This document shows positions 1-9,488 of a stretch of DNA of 64,000 bases, in pieces (position 1 is the first letter of the stretch; every line of letters starts with the position of its first letter). Source of the DNA: Mycobacterium florentinum (lineage in GTDB: Bacteria > Actinomycetota > Actinomycetes > Mycobacteriales > Mycobacteriaceae). The notes beneath the pieces are model-generated. The model was not told the DNA's origin. It did no database searches and was given only the letters and a program-made list of their open reading frames with translations. The stretch is from NCBI RefSeq assembly GCF_010730355.1, contig NZ_AP022576.1:2914001-2978000 (forward strand). The letters run 5' to 3'. The translations under genes were made by a program, and so were the position numbers.

Positions 1-1
1 C

Positions 2-268
2 TTCCCGGGCGGCTGGCTGCCCACCCCCCAGTTGGTGGAAGAGCACGCCTCGGATGCCGGCTTCAAGCTCACCCGGACCCAATCCCTGCAGCTGCACTAC
101 GCGCGCACCCTGGACATGTGGGCGGCGGCGCTGGAGGCCAACAAGGACGCGGCGATCGAGACGCAGTCGCAGAAGGTCTACGACCGGTACATGAAGTACC
201 TGACCGGCTGCGCCAACCTGTTCCGTCAGGGCTACACCGACGTCGACCAGTTCACGCTGGAGAAGTAA
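2..268 (+). CDS. pcaA: Mycolic acid cyclopropane synthase PcaA, C-terminal part (cut by window edge)
   Basis: Only the last 88 codons are present; the reading frame is open from base 2 and the start lies outside the window. The end, with GYTDVDQFTLEK, agrees closely with my memory of M. tuberculosis PcaA (Rv0470c), an S-adenosylmethionine-dependent methyltransferase that makes the proximal cyclopropane of alpha-mycolates. The visible part is the C-terminal lid of the fold (FPGGWLPT, LQLHYARTLDMWA), also found in UmaA next door. It is convergent with umaA and they share a terminator. The family is certain; the paralogue assignment is strong but rests on the tail only. Confidence 0.9.
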   Translation, partial: FPGGWLPTPQLVEEHASDAGFKLTRTQSLQLHYARTLDMWAAALEANKDAAIETQSQKVYDRYMKYLTGCANLFRQGYTDVDQFTLEK

Positions 269-275
269 ACGAAAA

Positions 276-302
276 GCGGGCCGGACATCAAGTCCGGCCC
301 GC
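276..302. terminator. Bidirectional hairpin terminator between pcaA and umaA
   Basis: A perfect 11-bp stem (GCGGGCCGGAC / GTCCGGCCCGC) with a 5-nt ATCAA loop lies in the 51-bp gap between the two convergent stop codons. It has no long T tract, as is common in mycobacteria. Confidence 0.8.
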
Positions 303-319
303 TGCGTCTGGTCTGGGGT

Positions 320-1189
<870 letters not shown>

Positions 1190-1287
1190 CTACCTCTCGC
1201 TTTGGTGACCGCGGAAATGATACCCGACGCAGGCACACCTCTCTGACGTCGTCAATGCGCAGGTCCGGCAAAAATTTGCGATCTGGT

Positions 1288-2151
1288 TCAGTACGTGTAG
1301 AAACCCCGACCGGATTTCTTACCCAACATGCCCGCCTCGACCATGCGGAGCAGCAGTGGCGGGGGACCGTAATGCGGTTCTTTGAATTCTTCGAACATCT
1401 TGTCGGCAATCAGTTTGAGTGTGTCCAACCCAACAAGATCAGACAGCCGCAGCGGGCCCATCGGGTGCGACAGGCCGGCAACGACCGCCTTGTCGACATC
1501 CTCGACGGTCGCGAATCCCGCCTCCACCATCCGGATCGCCGAGAGCAGATAGGGCACCAGGAGGGCGTTCACCACGAATCCGGACCGGTCGGAGCACCGC
1601 ACCACCTGCTTGCCCAGCACCGCGCCGGCGAACTCCTCGGTGCGCGCGGCGGCGCCTTCGTCGGTAACCAGCGTGCTGACCAATTCGACCAGCGGCAGCA
1701 CCGGCACCGGGTTGAAGAAGTGCAAGCCCAGCACCCGCTGCGGGTTCTTGGTGGCCGCCGCGATCTTCATGATCGGAATGCTCGACGTGTTCGACGCCAG
1801 CACCGCGTCCGGATCGGTGATCACCTCGTCGAGCTTCGCGAAAACCTCCGCCTTGACGGCCTCGTCCTCGATGATCGCCTCGATCACCAGCTGGCGGTCG
1901 GCGAGGTCGTTGAGGTCGGTGGTGAAGCTGAGCTGGCTCAGGGCGCGGTCACGCTCACGCTCGGTCACCTTGCCCGCGCTGACGCCGCGCTCCAGCGATT
2001 TGACGATGCGGTTGCGCCCCGCGGTGATCAGCGCCTCGGTGGTCTCGTACACCGTGACGGCGACGCCGGCGCGGACCGAGACCTCGGCGATTCCGGACCC
2101 CATCTGGCCGGCCCCGACAACCCCAACCCGCTGAATCCCTTTGTCGCTCAC
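1288..2151 (-). CDS. fadB2: 3-hydroxybutyryl-CoA dehydrogenase FadB2
   Basis: A 287-aa NAD(P)-dependent 3-hydroxyacyl-CoA dehydrogenase. A Rossmann motif GVVGAGQMGSGIAE lies at about residues 9-22; the HFFNPV block and the NRLL/NALL-type C-terminal dimer domain (FVVNALLVPYLL, MGPLRLSDLVGLD) are clear. It oxidises 3-hydroxyacyl-CoA in beta-oxidation or reduces acetoacetyl-CoA. The start is GTG with GGAGA upstream. It lies downstream of icl1 on the same strand, separated by two hairpins, matching Rv0468-Rv0467 in M. tuberculosis and a fatty-acid carbon diet. Confidence 0.95.
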   Translation of the reverse strand: MSDKGIQRVGVVGAGQMGSGIAEVSVRAGVAVTVYETTEALITAGRNRIVKSLERGVSAGKVTERERDRALSQLSFTTDLNDLADRQLVIEAIIEDEAVKAEVFAKLDEVITDPDAVLASNTSSIPIMKIAAATKNPQRVLGLHFFNPVPVLPLVELVSTLVTDEGAAARTEEFAGAVLGKQVVRCSDRSGFVVNALLVPYLLSAIRMVEAGFATVEDVDKAVVAGLSHPMGPLRLSDLVGLDTLKLIADKMFEEFKEPHYGPPPLLLRMVEAGMLGKKSGRGFYTY

Positions 2152-2187
2152 TGCGTTTCTCTCCAGTCATATTGTCTTGGACCGCAA

Positions 2188-2220
2188 TAGGCCCCGCCCG
2201 GGATCGCCGGGCGGGGCCTA
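2188..2220. terminator. Strong hairpin terminator downstream of icl1
   Basis: A perfect 14-bp stem (TAGGCCCCGCCCGG and its complement) around a 5-nt GATCG loop. It lies 120 bp past the icl1 stop codon and just before the fadB2 ribosome binding site, so it should limit read-through from icl1 into fadB2. Confidence 0.75.
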
Positions 2221-2320
2221 TGCTACTTCAGCCGCAAGTTACGCGGCTGCGCCTAGTGACTCAAGCCGTCGCTTTCACAACGTGCTCAGTGACTTCACCT
2301 GTCGGTTTCGCTTTGTCCTC

Positions 2321-2336
2321 GCGGGCTTACGCCCGC
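2321..2336. terminator. Short hairpin directly after the icl1 stop
   Basis: GCGGGC-TTAC-GCCCGC is a 6-bp stem 7 bases beyond the icl1 stop codon. It may act with the larger hairpin at 2188-2220 or only protect the transcript 3' end. Confidence 0.4.
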
Positions 2337-2342
2337 TCGTCC

Positions 2343-3629
2343 TCAGTGAAACTGACCCTCTTCGGTGGAGCCGGTCAGCGCGGTGGTCGACGACGTCGGG
2401 TCCACCGTGGTGGCGATGCGGTCGAAGTAACCCGCACCGACCTCGCGCTGGTGCTTGGTCGCGGTGTAGCCGCGCTCCTCGGCAGCGAACTCGCGCTCCT
2501 GCAGCTCGACGTAGGCGCTCATCTGGTTGCGGGCGTAGCCGTAGGCCAGATCGAACATCGAGTAGTTCAGCGCGTGGAAGCCGGCCAGCGTGATGAACTG
2601 GAACTTGAATCCCATTGCGCCAAGCTCTTTTTGGAACTTCGCGATGGTGGAGTCGTCCAGGTGCTTGCGCCAGTTGAAGGAAGGCGAGCAGTTGTAGGCC
2701 AGCATCTGGTCGGGGAACTCGGACTTGACGCCCTCGGCGAACTTGGCCGCGAGATCGAGGTCCGGGGTTCCGGTCTCCATCCAGATCAGGTCGGAGTACG
2801 GCGCGTAGGCCTTGGCCCGCGCGATGCACGGCTCGAGGCCGTTGCGGACGCGGTAGAAGCCTTCCTTGGTCCGCTCACCGGTGATGAACGGCTGGTCGCG
2901 CTCGTCGACGTCCGAGGTGATCAAGGTGGCCGCCTCGGCGTCGGTACGGGCGATCACGACCGTCGGCACACCGGCGACGTCGGCCGCCAGACGCGCCGAG
3001 GTCAGGGTTCGGATGTGCTGCTGAGTCGGGATCAGCACCTTGCCACCGAGGTGGCCGCACTTCTTCTCCGAAGCCAGCTGATCTTCCCAGTGCGACCCCG
3101 CGACGCCTGCAGCGATCATCGCCTTCTGAAGCTCGTACACGTTGAGAGCACCGCCGAAGCCGGCCTCGCCGTCGGCGACGATCGGCGCCAGCCAGTTCTG
3201 CACCGACCGGTCACCCTCGACCTTGGCGATCTCGTCGGCGCGCAGCAGCGCGTTGTTGATGCGACGGATGACCTGCGGCACCGAGTTGGCCGGGTACAGG
3301 CTCTGGTCGGGGTAGGTGTGGCCGGACAGGTTGGCGTCACCGGCGACCTGCCACCCGGACAGGTAGATGGCCTTCAGGCCGGCGCGCACCTGCTGCACGG
3401 CCATGTTGCCGGTCAGGGCACCGAGGGCGTTGATGTACTCCAGGTCGTGCAACTGCTCCCACAACACCTCGGCGCCGCGGCGGGCCAGGGTGTGCTCCTC
3501 GACGACGCTGCCCTGCAGGGCCACCACATCGGAAGCGGTGTAGGTGCGGCTGGTGTCCTTCCAACGGGGGTTGGTGTCCCAGTCGTGCTGGATCTGCTCG
3601 GCGCTCTTCGGGGTGCCAACGACAGACAT
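2343..3629 (-). CDS. icl1: Isocitrate lyase Icl1 (glyoxylate shunt / methylcitrate lyase)
   Basis: A 428-aa isocitrate lyase, the same length as M. tuberculosis Icl1 (Rv0467) and nearly identical along its length. The catalytic KKCGH signature is at residues 189-193 with the active Cys191. It splits isocitrate to glyoxylate and succinate; the mycobacterial enzyme also cleaves methylisocitrate from propionyl-CoA. ATG start with GGAG 10 bases upstream. It has its own 252-bp upstream region holding possible RamB sites. Essential family for growth on fatty acids in M. tuberculosis (established knowledge). Confidence 0.98.
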   Translation of the reverse strand: MSVVGTPKSAEQIQHDWDTNPRWKDTSRTYTASDVVALQGSVVEEHTLARRGAEVLWEQLHDLEYINALGALTGNMAVQQVRAGLKAIYLSGWQVAGDANLSGHTYPDQSLYPANSVPQVIRRINNALLRADEIAKVEGDRSVQNWLAPIVADGEAGFGGALNVYELQKAMIAAGVAGSHWEDQLASEKKCGHLGGKVLIPTQQHIRTLTSARLAADVAGVPTVVIARTDAEAATLITSDVDERDQPFITGERTKEGFYRVRNGLEPCIARAKAYAPYSDLIWMETGTPDLDLAAKFAEGVKSEFPDQMLAYNCSPSFNWRKHLDDSTIAKFQKELGAMGFKFQFITLAGFHALNYSMFDLAYGYARNQMSAYVELQEREFAAEERGYTATKHQREVGAGYFDRIATTVDPTSSTTALTGSTEEGQFH

Positions 3630-3739
3630 TGGGGCTACTCCTTACGGGTCAAAATCTGTTAAGCCGTACCGCTGTCCGGTATCAGCTTCACTCCTGTGCT
3701 AACACGACGATGGCACAGCCCGTTGATGCAGGTCCACCC

Positions 3740-3800
3740 ATTTTGTTTGTAAATTTGGGCCACGACTCCACACCGTTTTTGCTAAGTCTGCGAAGGTGTA
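3740..3800. promoter_or_regulatory. Candidate RamB-type control region upstream of icl1
   Basis: The 252-bp gap between icl1 and the thioesterase gene is A/T-rich for this genome. It holds TTTGTAAATTTG and a TTTGC-N7-GCGAA inverted repeat. RamB is known to bind the icl1 and ramB promoters in M. tuberculosis; TTTGCAA also occurs before ramB here. I do not hold the exact consensus, so the site is inferred. Confidence 0.35.
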
Positions 3801-3881
3801 CAGAATCTGAACCGGTTCAGAAGCTACCAGCCGGTAACCAAAATCCGAGGTCAACCACGATTTAACGGGACGGTTGTCCGG

Positions 3882-4676
3882 TTAGAGATTAAAGAGCGAC
3901 GCAACCGCTTTCGTCTCGTCGCCGACCGCATATGTGAGCGTTGTAACAAGGCGATCGGTCAGCCCGGGGCCGAATTTGTCGGTCGATCCCGCCGGATGCA
4001 CGTGCGAGATGATCTCCAGCTTGTCGCCGAGCGCCACCGGCGCCTCGTGCTCGATGGTGACGCGCAGCGGCCCCTGCATGAACTCGGGGTGCGACGCCAG
4101 GTAGTCCTCGATGACGCTCCAGTACACCGAGTTGTTCATGTGGTCGAACAGGTCGATGTCGGTGACCCGGACTCCGAACTCGTGGATCTCGGTGGCGTCG
4201 TCGCGGCTGCCCGGCTTCAAATAGCCCTTCCAGCGCAGCCGGTCCACGGACGTGGTCTTATGCAGGCCCTCGAGGAAGTCGTCGGAGATGCGCGACGGCA
4301 TCTCGGTCTCCCGGCTGACGTGGATCCAGAAGGCCTCGGATTCGATCAGGCCACCGTTGCGCCCGTCGATGCGAACCCGCATCTCACACCACCGGTTCGA
4401 GGTGCCCGAACACCATCTGCGACACCGCAGCATGTCGCGGAACTCGATCGGGCGCAGCAGGTCGAGCATCGTGCGCCGGACGATCCACAGCGGGTGAGTC
4501 TCCTCAAAGCCCATCTCGCGCAGCTGGTCCGACCCGATGTCCTGGATGTGCCGGCACGCGGCGTCCAGGCGCAACCGGCCGGTGGCGTCGATGTCGCCGA
4601 TGCGCAGTGGCCATTCGCGGTCGAAAACGTCGGGGTGACCGTCGGGCACCGGCATCATTGATTTGTCCAGGCTCAC
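3882..4676 (-). CDS. Acyl-ACP thioesterase-like hotdog protein (Rv0466-like)
   Basis: A 264-aa double-hotdog protein of the FatA/acyl-ACP thioesterase family. Visible features are DREWPLRIGDIDATGRL at the N-terminus, NRWCEMRVRID in the first hotdog and the second-domain DIDLFDHMNNSVYW, which carries the Asp/His/Asn pattern of acyl-ACP thioesterases. It probably hydrolyses acyl-thioesters in the cytosol; the substrate is unknown. GTG start at 4676 (VSLDKSMMPVPDG) is preferred by length match with Rv0466; an in-frame ATG lies at 4658. Divergent from ramB. Confidence 0.88.
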   Translation of the reverse strand: MSLDKSMMPVPDGHPDVFDREWPLRIGDIDATGRLRLDAACRHIQDIGSDQLREMGFEETHPLWIVRRTMLDLLRPIEFRDMLRCRRWCSGTSNRWCEMRVRIDGRNGGLIESEAFWIHVSRETEMPSRISDDFLEGLHKTTSVDRLRWKGYLKPGSRDDATEIHEFGVRVTDIDLFDHMNNSVYWSVIEDYLASHPEFMQGPLRVTIEHEAPVALGDKLEIISHVHPAGSTDKFGPGLTDRLVTTLTYAVGDETKAVASLFNL

Positions 4677-4825
4677 GAGTTACTCCCCAATTGCCTTACC
4701 TGCGTTACCCCGAGGTTTACCTGCGACCTCGATGCGAATCATGCCAACGACGGCGGACAAACGCCAAACCTCACGACGTCGCTCTTCGGCTGCCAAGTCT
4801 GCTAACCCTTCCTTTGCAATGCAGG

Positions 4826-4831
4826 TAGGCT
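4826..4831 (+). promoter_or_regulatory. -10 box of a leaderless ramB promoter, next to a TTTGCAA motif
   Basis: TAGGCT fits the mycobacterial TANNNT -10 hexamer and ends 7 nt before the ramB ATG, predicting a transcript that begins at the start codon. TTTGCAA sits at 4813-4819, just upstream, where a repressor would block the promoter; this fits known RamB autoregulation. Confidence 0.5.
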
Positions 4832-4838
4832 GGCATAA

Positions 4839-6254
4839 ATGTCCAAAACGTTCGTCGGCTCCCGCGTTCGCCAGTTGCGTAACGAGCGGGGGTTCTCGCA
4901 AGCCGCGCTGGCCCAATTGCTGGAGATCTCGCCGAGCTACCTCAACCAGATCGAGCACGACGTTCGCCCGCTGACGGTGGCCGTGCTGCTGCGGATCAGC
5001 GAAGTGTTCGGCGTGGACGCCACCTTCTTCGCCTCCCAGGACGACACCCGCCTGGTCGCCGAGCTGCGCGAGGTGACCATGGATCGCGATCTGGACATCA
5101 ACGTCGACCCACCCGAGGTCGCCGACATGGTCAACGCCCATCCCGCCCTGGCCCGCGCGGTGGTCAACCTGCACCGGCGCTACCGGCTCACCACCGCGCA
5201 GCTGGCCGCCGCTACCGAGGAGCGCTACTCCGACGGCAGCGGCAGCGGATCCATCACGATGCCGCACGAAGAGGTGCGCGACTACTTCTACCAGCGACAG
5301 AACTACCTGCACGAGCTCGACACCGCCGCCGAAGACCTGACGATCCACACCCGGCTGCACCACGGCGACCTGGCCCGCGAGTTGACGCGGCGGCTCACCG
5401 AGGTGCACGGCGTCCACATCAACAGGCGCATCGACCTCGGCGACACGGTGCTGCACCGCTACGACCCCAAGACCAAGACGCTGGAGATCAGCAATCACCT
5501 CTCGCTGGGTCAGCAGGTCTTCAAGATGGCCGCCGAATTGGCCTACCTCGAGTTCGGCGACCTGATCGACAGCATGGTCGCCGACGGCAAATTCACCAGC
5601 GAGGAGTCCCATACGCTGGCCCGGCTGGGACTGGCCAACTACTTCGCCGCCGCCGCGGTGCTGCCCTATCGCCAATTCCACGACGTCACCGAGAATTTCC
5701 GCTACGACGTCGAGCGGCTGTCGGCGTTCTACTCGGTGAGCTACGAAACCATCGCGCACCGGCTGTCGACGATGCAACGGCCGTCGATGCGGGGCGTGCC
5801 GTTCTCGTTCGTTCGGGTGGATCGCGCCGGCAATATGTCGAAACGTCAGTCCGCCACCGGTTTTCACTTCTCCTCCAGCGGCGGCACCTGCCCGCTGTGG
5901 AACGTCTACGAGACGTTTGCCAACCCGGGCAAGATCCTGGTGCAGATCGCCCAGATGCCCGACGGCCGCAACTACATGTGGGTGGCCCGCACCGTGGAAC
6001 GCCGCGCTGCCCGGTATGGTCAGCCAGGTAAAACCTTCGCGATCGGGCTGGGCTGCGAGCTGCGGCACGCGCACCGGCTCGTCTACTCGGAAGGACTGGA
6101 CTTGTCGGGAGACGTCGCCACACCCATCGGCGCGGGTTGCCGTGTCTGCGAACGCGATAACTGTCCACAACGCGCGTTCCCGGCATTGGGACGCGCCCTC
6201 GATCTCGACGAGCACCGCAGCACGGTGTCGCCGTACTTGGTGAAGCAGCCATGA
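4839..6254 (+). CDS. ramB: Transcriptional regulator RamB of acetate/glyoxylate metabolism
   Basis: A 471-aa regulator very close to M. tuberculosis RamB (Rv0465c). It has an XRE helix-turn-helix at residues 5-62 (VRQLRNERGFSQAALAQLLEISPSYLNQIE), a central ImmA/IrrE-like domain with DLARELTRRLTEVHG, and a C-terminal short-chain fatty acyl regulator domain. Its Cys-rich end GCRVCERDNC may bind metal. RamB represses or tunes icl1 and its own gene. The ATG is leaderless. It overlaps the next gene by ATGA. Confidence 0.95.
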   Translation: MSKTFVGSRVRQLRNERGFSQAALAQLLEISPSYLNQIEHDVRPLTVAVLLRISEVFGVDATFFASQDDTRLVAELREVTMDRDLDINVDPPEVADMVNAHPALARAVVNLHRRYRLTTAQLAAATEERYSDGSGSGSITMPHEEVRDYFYQRQNYLHELDTAAEDLTIHTRLHHGDLARELTRRLTEVHGVHINRRIDLGDTVLHRYDPKTKTLEISNHLSLGQQVFKMAAELAYLEFGDLIDSMVADGKFTSEESHTLARLGLANYFAAAAVLPYRQFHDVTENFRYDVERLSAFYSVSYETIAHRLSTMQRPSMRGVPFSFVRVDRAGNMSKRQSATGFHFSSSGGTCPLWNVYETFANPGKILVQIAQMPDGRNYMWVARTVERRAARYGQPGKTFAIGLGCELRHAHRLVYSEGLDLSGDVATPIGAGCRVCERDNCPQRAFPALGRALDLDEHRSTVSPYLVKQP

Positions 6255-6829
6255 GTGGCGCGCAGACCGGCCACGTCGCCCGCATCCCGTCGTCCACCAA
6301 ATTTCGCCGGCTGGGCCCGATCAACTGGCTGCTGGCCAAAGGGGCCGCCCGCAAATTGCAGGCGCCCGAGATGCATCTGTTCACCACGCTCGGTCAGCGC
6401 CAAGGACTGTTTTGGGCGTGGTCGCTGTACGGCGGCCGGCTGCTGCGCGGCCGACTGCCCCGAGTGGACACCGAATTGGTGATCCTGCGCGTCGCGCATC
6501 TGCGATCGAGCGAATATGAGCTGCAGCACCATCGGAAGATGGGACGCCGATTCGGTCTGGACGCTCACATGCAGGCGACGATCTTCGCCTGGCCCGACGT
6601 TCCGGACGGCGACGGACCCCGGGTGATACTGAGCGCCCGGCAACAGGCGCTGTTGACCGCGACCGACGAGCTGATCAAGAACCGGTCCGTCAGCGAGGAC
6701 ACCTGGCAGCAACTGGCGATGCACCTCGACCGGCACCGACTCATCGAATTCTGCTTGCTTGCAACACAATACGACGGGCTGGCGGCGACGATATCCGCCC
6801 TCAACATCGAGTTGGACAACCCGAAGTAA
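6251..6829 (+). CDS. Carboxymuconolactone decarboxylase / AhpD-fold protein (Rv0464c-like)
   Basis: A 192-aa AhpD-like helical protein, coupled to ramB by a 4-bp ATGA overlap. The core SRPRVDTELVILRVAHLRSSEYELQHHRKMG-like segment matches the CMD family, but the usual CxxC redox pair is absent (SSEYELQHH in its place), so an AhpD-type peroxidase role is unlikely. Its partner and substrate are unknown. It ends 5 bp before the convergent Rv0463-like gene. Confidence 0.85.
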   Translation: MSGAQTGHVARIPSSTKFRRLGPINWLLAKGAARKLQAPEMHLFTTLGQRQGLFWAWSLYGGRLLRGRLPRVDTELVILRVAHLRSSEYELQHHRKMGRRFGLDAHMQATIFAWPDVPDGDGPRVILSARQQALLTATDELIKNRSVSEDTWQQLAMHLDRHRLIEFCLLATQYDGLAATISALNIELDNPK

Positions 6830-6833
6830 CGCC

Positions 6834-7109
6834 TCAGGCGTAGACGTCGGCCAGCACCGCCAGCGTCAAAATGACTGGCAGTATTGGCAAGTCGAAGGCG
6901 AACGCCGCCCACAGATACTTGCGGCGCCGCCGCAGCAAGAAGCCCCAAATCACGGCGAAGACGCCCAGCAGCACCGATCCCAGCAACACCAGCGGACCCC
7001 AGTGGCCCGCCGTCGCGTTGTCACCGGCGAGCGAGATGGCAACCAGCCACAGCACATAACCGGTAGCGGCACCGCCGAGGGCACCCAGAATGGTCTCGCC
7101 GCGAACCAT
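6834..7109 (-). CDS. Small membrane protein (Rv0463-like)
   Basis: A 91-aa protein with two or three hydrophobic segments (about residues 8-27, 36-59 and 68-88) and an Arg-rich loop FLLRRRRKYLW between them. It follows lpdC by only 3 bp and so is probably its operon partner. Function unknown; the position and size match Rv0463. Confidence 0.8.
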   Translation of the reverse strand: MVRGETILGALGGAATGYVLWLVAISLAGDNATAGHWGPLVLLGSVLLGVFAVIWGFLLRRRRKYLWAAFAFDLPILPVILTLAVLADVYA

Positions 7110-7112
7110 CGG

Positions 7113-8510
7113 CTAGAAGTTGATCATGTGGCCGGTCAGGCCATGGAAGCACTCTTGCAGCGCCTCGGACATGGTCGGGTGGGTGTGCACGTTGCGGGCC
7201 AGCTCGGTGGCGGTCAGGTCCCATTTCTGGGCCAGGGTGAGCTCGGGCAGCAGCTCGGAGACGTCGTGGCCGACCAGGTGTCCGCCCAGCAGTTCGCCGT
7301 ACTTGGCGTCGGCGACCAACTTCACGAAACCGCTGGGGTCGCCCACACCATGCGCCTTGGCGTTGGCGGTGAACGGGAATTTGGCCACCACCACGTCGTA
7401 GCCTTCGTCGCGGGCCTGCTCCTCGGTCAGCCCGAAGCTGGCGACGTTCGGTTGGCAGAAGGTCGCGCGCGGCAGCATCCGGTAGTCACCGAGCGCCAAA
7501 GTCTCTGCGCCGGCGATGGTTTCGGCCGCGACCACGCCCTGCGCCTCGGCGACGTGGGCCAGCTGGAGCTTGCCGGTGACGTCGCCGATCGCGTAGATGT
7601 GGTCGACATTGGTGCGCATGTAATCGGTGATCCCGATCGCCCCGCGATCCGTCAGCGCGACGCCGGCCTTGTCCAATCCGTAGCCCTCGATGTTGGGTGC
7701 AAAACCGATGGCCTGCAACACCTTTTCGGCCTTGAGCTCCTCCGACTTACCGTCCTTGCTGACCGCCACCCGAACCACGGAGCCGTCATCGGTGATGGAC
7801 TCGACCTTGGTCCCGAGCAGGATCTTGACGCCCAGCTTCTTGAACTGCTTCTCGACCTCCTTGGAGACTTCGGCGTCCTCGTTGGGCAGCGCGCGGGGCA
7901 AGAACTCCACGACGGTCACGTCGACGCCGTAGTTCTTCAGCACGTAACCGAACTCCATGCCGATCGCCCCACAGCCCGCGATGATGATCGATTCCGGCAG
8001 CTCGCGGGACAGGATCAGTTCCTCGTAGGTGACCACGTTTTCCGACAGCGACGTACCGGGAACCAGGCGGGTGCTGCTGCCGGTGGCGATGATGACGTTG
8101 TCGAACGTGACCGTTTCGGTACCACCGTCATTGAGATCGACCGACAGCGTGTGCGGGTCGGTGAAGCGGCCGTAGCCGTGGATCTCGGTGATCTTGTTCT
8201 TCTTCATCAGGAAGTGCACGCCGGCGACGCGGCCCTCGGCCACTTTGCGGCTGCGATCGAAGGCGACCCCGTAATCGAATGAGGCCTCGCCGCTGATGCC
8301 AAACGTCTTGGCCTCTTTGGTGAAGATGTGCACGAGTTCGGCATTGCGCAGCAACGCCTTGGAGGGAATGCAGCCGACGTTGAGGCAGACTCCACCCCAG
8401 TACTTCGGTTCCACGACCGCGGTGTTGAGGCCTAGCTGCGCGGCGCGAATCGCTGCGACATATCCGCCGGGACCAGCTCCAAGGACAACGACGTCATAGT
8501 GAGAAGTCAC
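7113..8510 (-). CDS. lpdC: Dihydrolipoamide dehydrogenase LpdC
   Basis: A 465-aa FAD disulfide oxidoreductase, the E3 shared by pyruvate and branched-chain ketoacid dehydrogenases and by the peroxynitrite reductase complex in M. tuberculosis. The FAD-binding [10 protein letters not shown] is at residues 11-20, the redox pair CLNVGC at 42 and 47, the second GxGxxG at [10 protein letters not shown], and the His-Glu dyad HTHPTMSE near the C-terminus. GTG start. One oddity: GCGAIG replaces the GAGAIG I recall in M. tuberculosis. Operon with the small membrane gene downstream. Confidence 0.97.
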   Translation of the reverse strand: MTSHYDVVVLGAGPGGYVAAIRAAQLGLNTAVVEPKYWGGVCLNVGCIPSKALLRNAELVHIFTKEAKTFGISGEASFDYGVAFDRSRKVAEGRVAGVHFLMKKNKITEIHGYGRFTDPHTLSVDLNDGGTETVTFDNVIIATGSSTRLVPGTSLSENVVTYEELILSRELPESIIIAGCGAIGMEFGYVLKNYGVDVTVVEFLPRALPNEDAEVSKEVEKQFKKLGVKILLGTKVESITDDGSVVRVAVSKDGKSEELKAEKVLQAIGFAPNIEGYGLDKAGVALTDRGAIGITDYMRTNVDHIYAIGDVTGKLQLAHVAEAQGVVAAETIAGAETLALGDYRMLPRATFCQPNVASFGLTEEQARDEGYDVVVAKFPFTANAKAHGVGDPSGFVKLVADAKYGELLGGHLVGHDVSELLPELTLAQKWDLTATELARNVHTHPTMSEALQECFHGLTGHMINF

Positions 8511-8557
8511 GAGCCCACACTAGTGGGCGAGGACTTCTGGCCGCACTGCAGCGTGGG

Positions 8558-9199
8558 TCAATACGGGATGACGCCGAGCAGACAATGACCCGTGCGCGCG
8601 CAGTAGTAATAGCCGTACAGGGGGGCCGCGGCGGCGACAGAGGCAAACGGTCCCGACATCACCGCGATGGACAGTGCGGAGATCAGCGGCCGGCCCTGCA
8701 CCATTGCCAGCATCACGCCGCCGACGGTGCAGGCAACGACGTAGACCAGCGCCATGAACACCGCCGGGGTCTTGTCGATCGTGTGGTACCACCAGTAGAA
8801 GAGACTCAGCCCGACCAGGGCCGTCGCGGCCCACACACCGAGGATCACCAGGGCCAATTTCCACCACTTCAGGTACTGGTAGCGGCCGGGCACGGTAACC
8901 GACTGCACCGACTGACCGGCGGCGTCCGGATCCGGATCGGCAACCTCGCCGGTAGCAGCGGGCGTCTTGGCGTCCCCGGCGTTCTTCGCGTCCTTGGCGT
9001 CGGCTTTGTCGGGCTGCGCAGCGAAGGATATGGGCTGCGAGCCGGTGTCGTCGAAGTTCGGGATGAACGGCACCGAGTGCTCACCGGTGTCGCTGAAATC
9101 CGGGACGAACCCCCGCGTGCCGGTGTCCTCGAAGTCCGGAACGAACGGTTCGGTCCCCGGGTTGGTCACATGGTCGTGCTCGACCTTTTTGTCAGCCAT
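8558..9199 (-). CDS. Membrane protein with three N-terminal F-[VI]-P-[DN]-F-x-D-T-G repeats (Rv0461-like)
   Basis: A 213-aa protein with no recognised enzyme domain. Residues 19-27, 31-39 and 45-53 are three copies of F(V/I)P(D/N)F(E/S/D)DTG. An Ala/Asp/Lys-rich linker follows to about residue 100, then three hydrophobic helices (about 113-135, 143-163, 170-195) and a Tyr-rich end with two Cys. The repeats look like short binding or phosphorylation motifs on a cytosolic tail (inference). It overlaps the upstream Rv0460-like gene by 8 bp. Confidence 0.8.
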   Translation of the reverse strand: MADKKVEHDHVTNPGTEPFVPDFEDTGTRGFVPDFSDTGEHSVPFIPNFDDTGSQPISFAAQPDKADAKDAKNAGDAKTPAATGEVADPDPDAAGQSVQSVTVPGRYQYLKWWKLALVILGVWAATALVGLSLFYWWYHTIDKTPAVFMALVYVVACTVGGVMLAMVQGRPLISALSIAVMSGPFASVAAAAPLYGYYYCARTGHCLLGVIPY

Positions 9200-9470
9200 G
9201 GGAGGTCACTTCGATCGCGACCAGCACCCCGAACCAGCCGGGACCGATCGCCAGAATGAACGCGCCCAGCGTCGTGACCCAGCGACGGCCCGAGAACAGG
9301 ATCGTCAGCAGCCCGATCACACCGGGCAACCCGAGGACCAGTGCGATCACCAGGTCGGGACGCACCCGGGTATGGACCAGCACGGTCAACGCCACCCCCG
9401 CCAGCAGCCCGACCGCGGCGCCGACCAGCATCGCACCGGCCAGTAGCCAGGGCCGGGGTAACGGGATCAC
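9192..9470 (-). CDS. Small three-helix membrane protein (Rv0460-like)
   Basis: A 92-aa, almost entirely hydrophobic protein with three predicted transmembrane helices. The start is uncertain. GTG at 9470 has TACGCT (9478-9483, minus strand) 7 nt upstream, the spacing of a leaderless promoter. ATG at 9431 would give 79 aa, the size I recall for Rv0460. Function unknown; coupled to the repeat-bearing membrane protein downstream. Confidence 0.7.
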   Translation of the reverse strand: MIPLPRPWLLAGAMLVGAAVGLLAGVALTVLVHTRVRPDLVIALVLGLPGVIGLLTILFSGRRWVTTLGAFILAIGPGWFGVLVAIEVTSHG

Positions 9471-9488
9471 CTCATCGAGCGTACTGAG

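Noticed and set aside
2172..3662. A 496-codon plus-strand frame over icl1
   Set aside because: Antisense shadow of icl1 with Val/Gly/Arg-biased composition and no domain.
4680..6215. A 511-codon minus-strand frame over ramB
   Set aside because: Antisense shadow; ramB on the plus strand has recognisable domains along its whole length.
6251..6829. AhpD-type alkylhydroperoxidase function for the CMD-family protein
   Set aside because: The redox-active CxxC of AhpD is missing, so only the fold assignment is kept.
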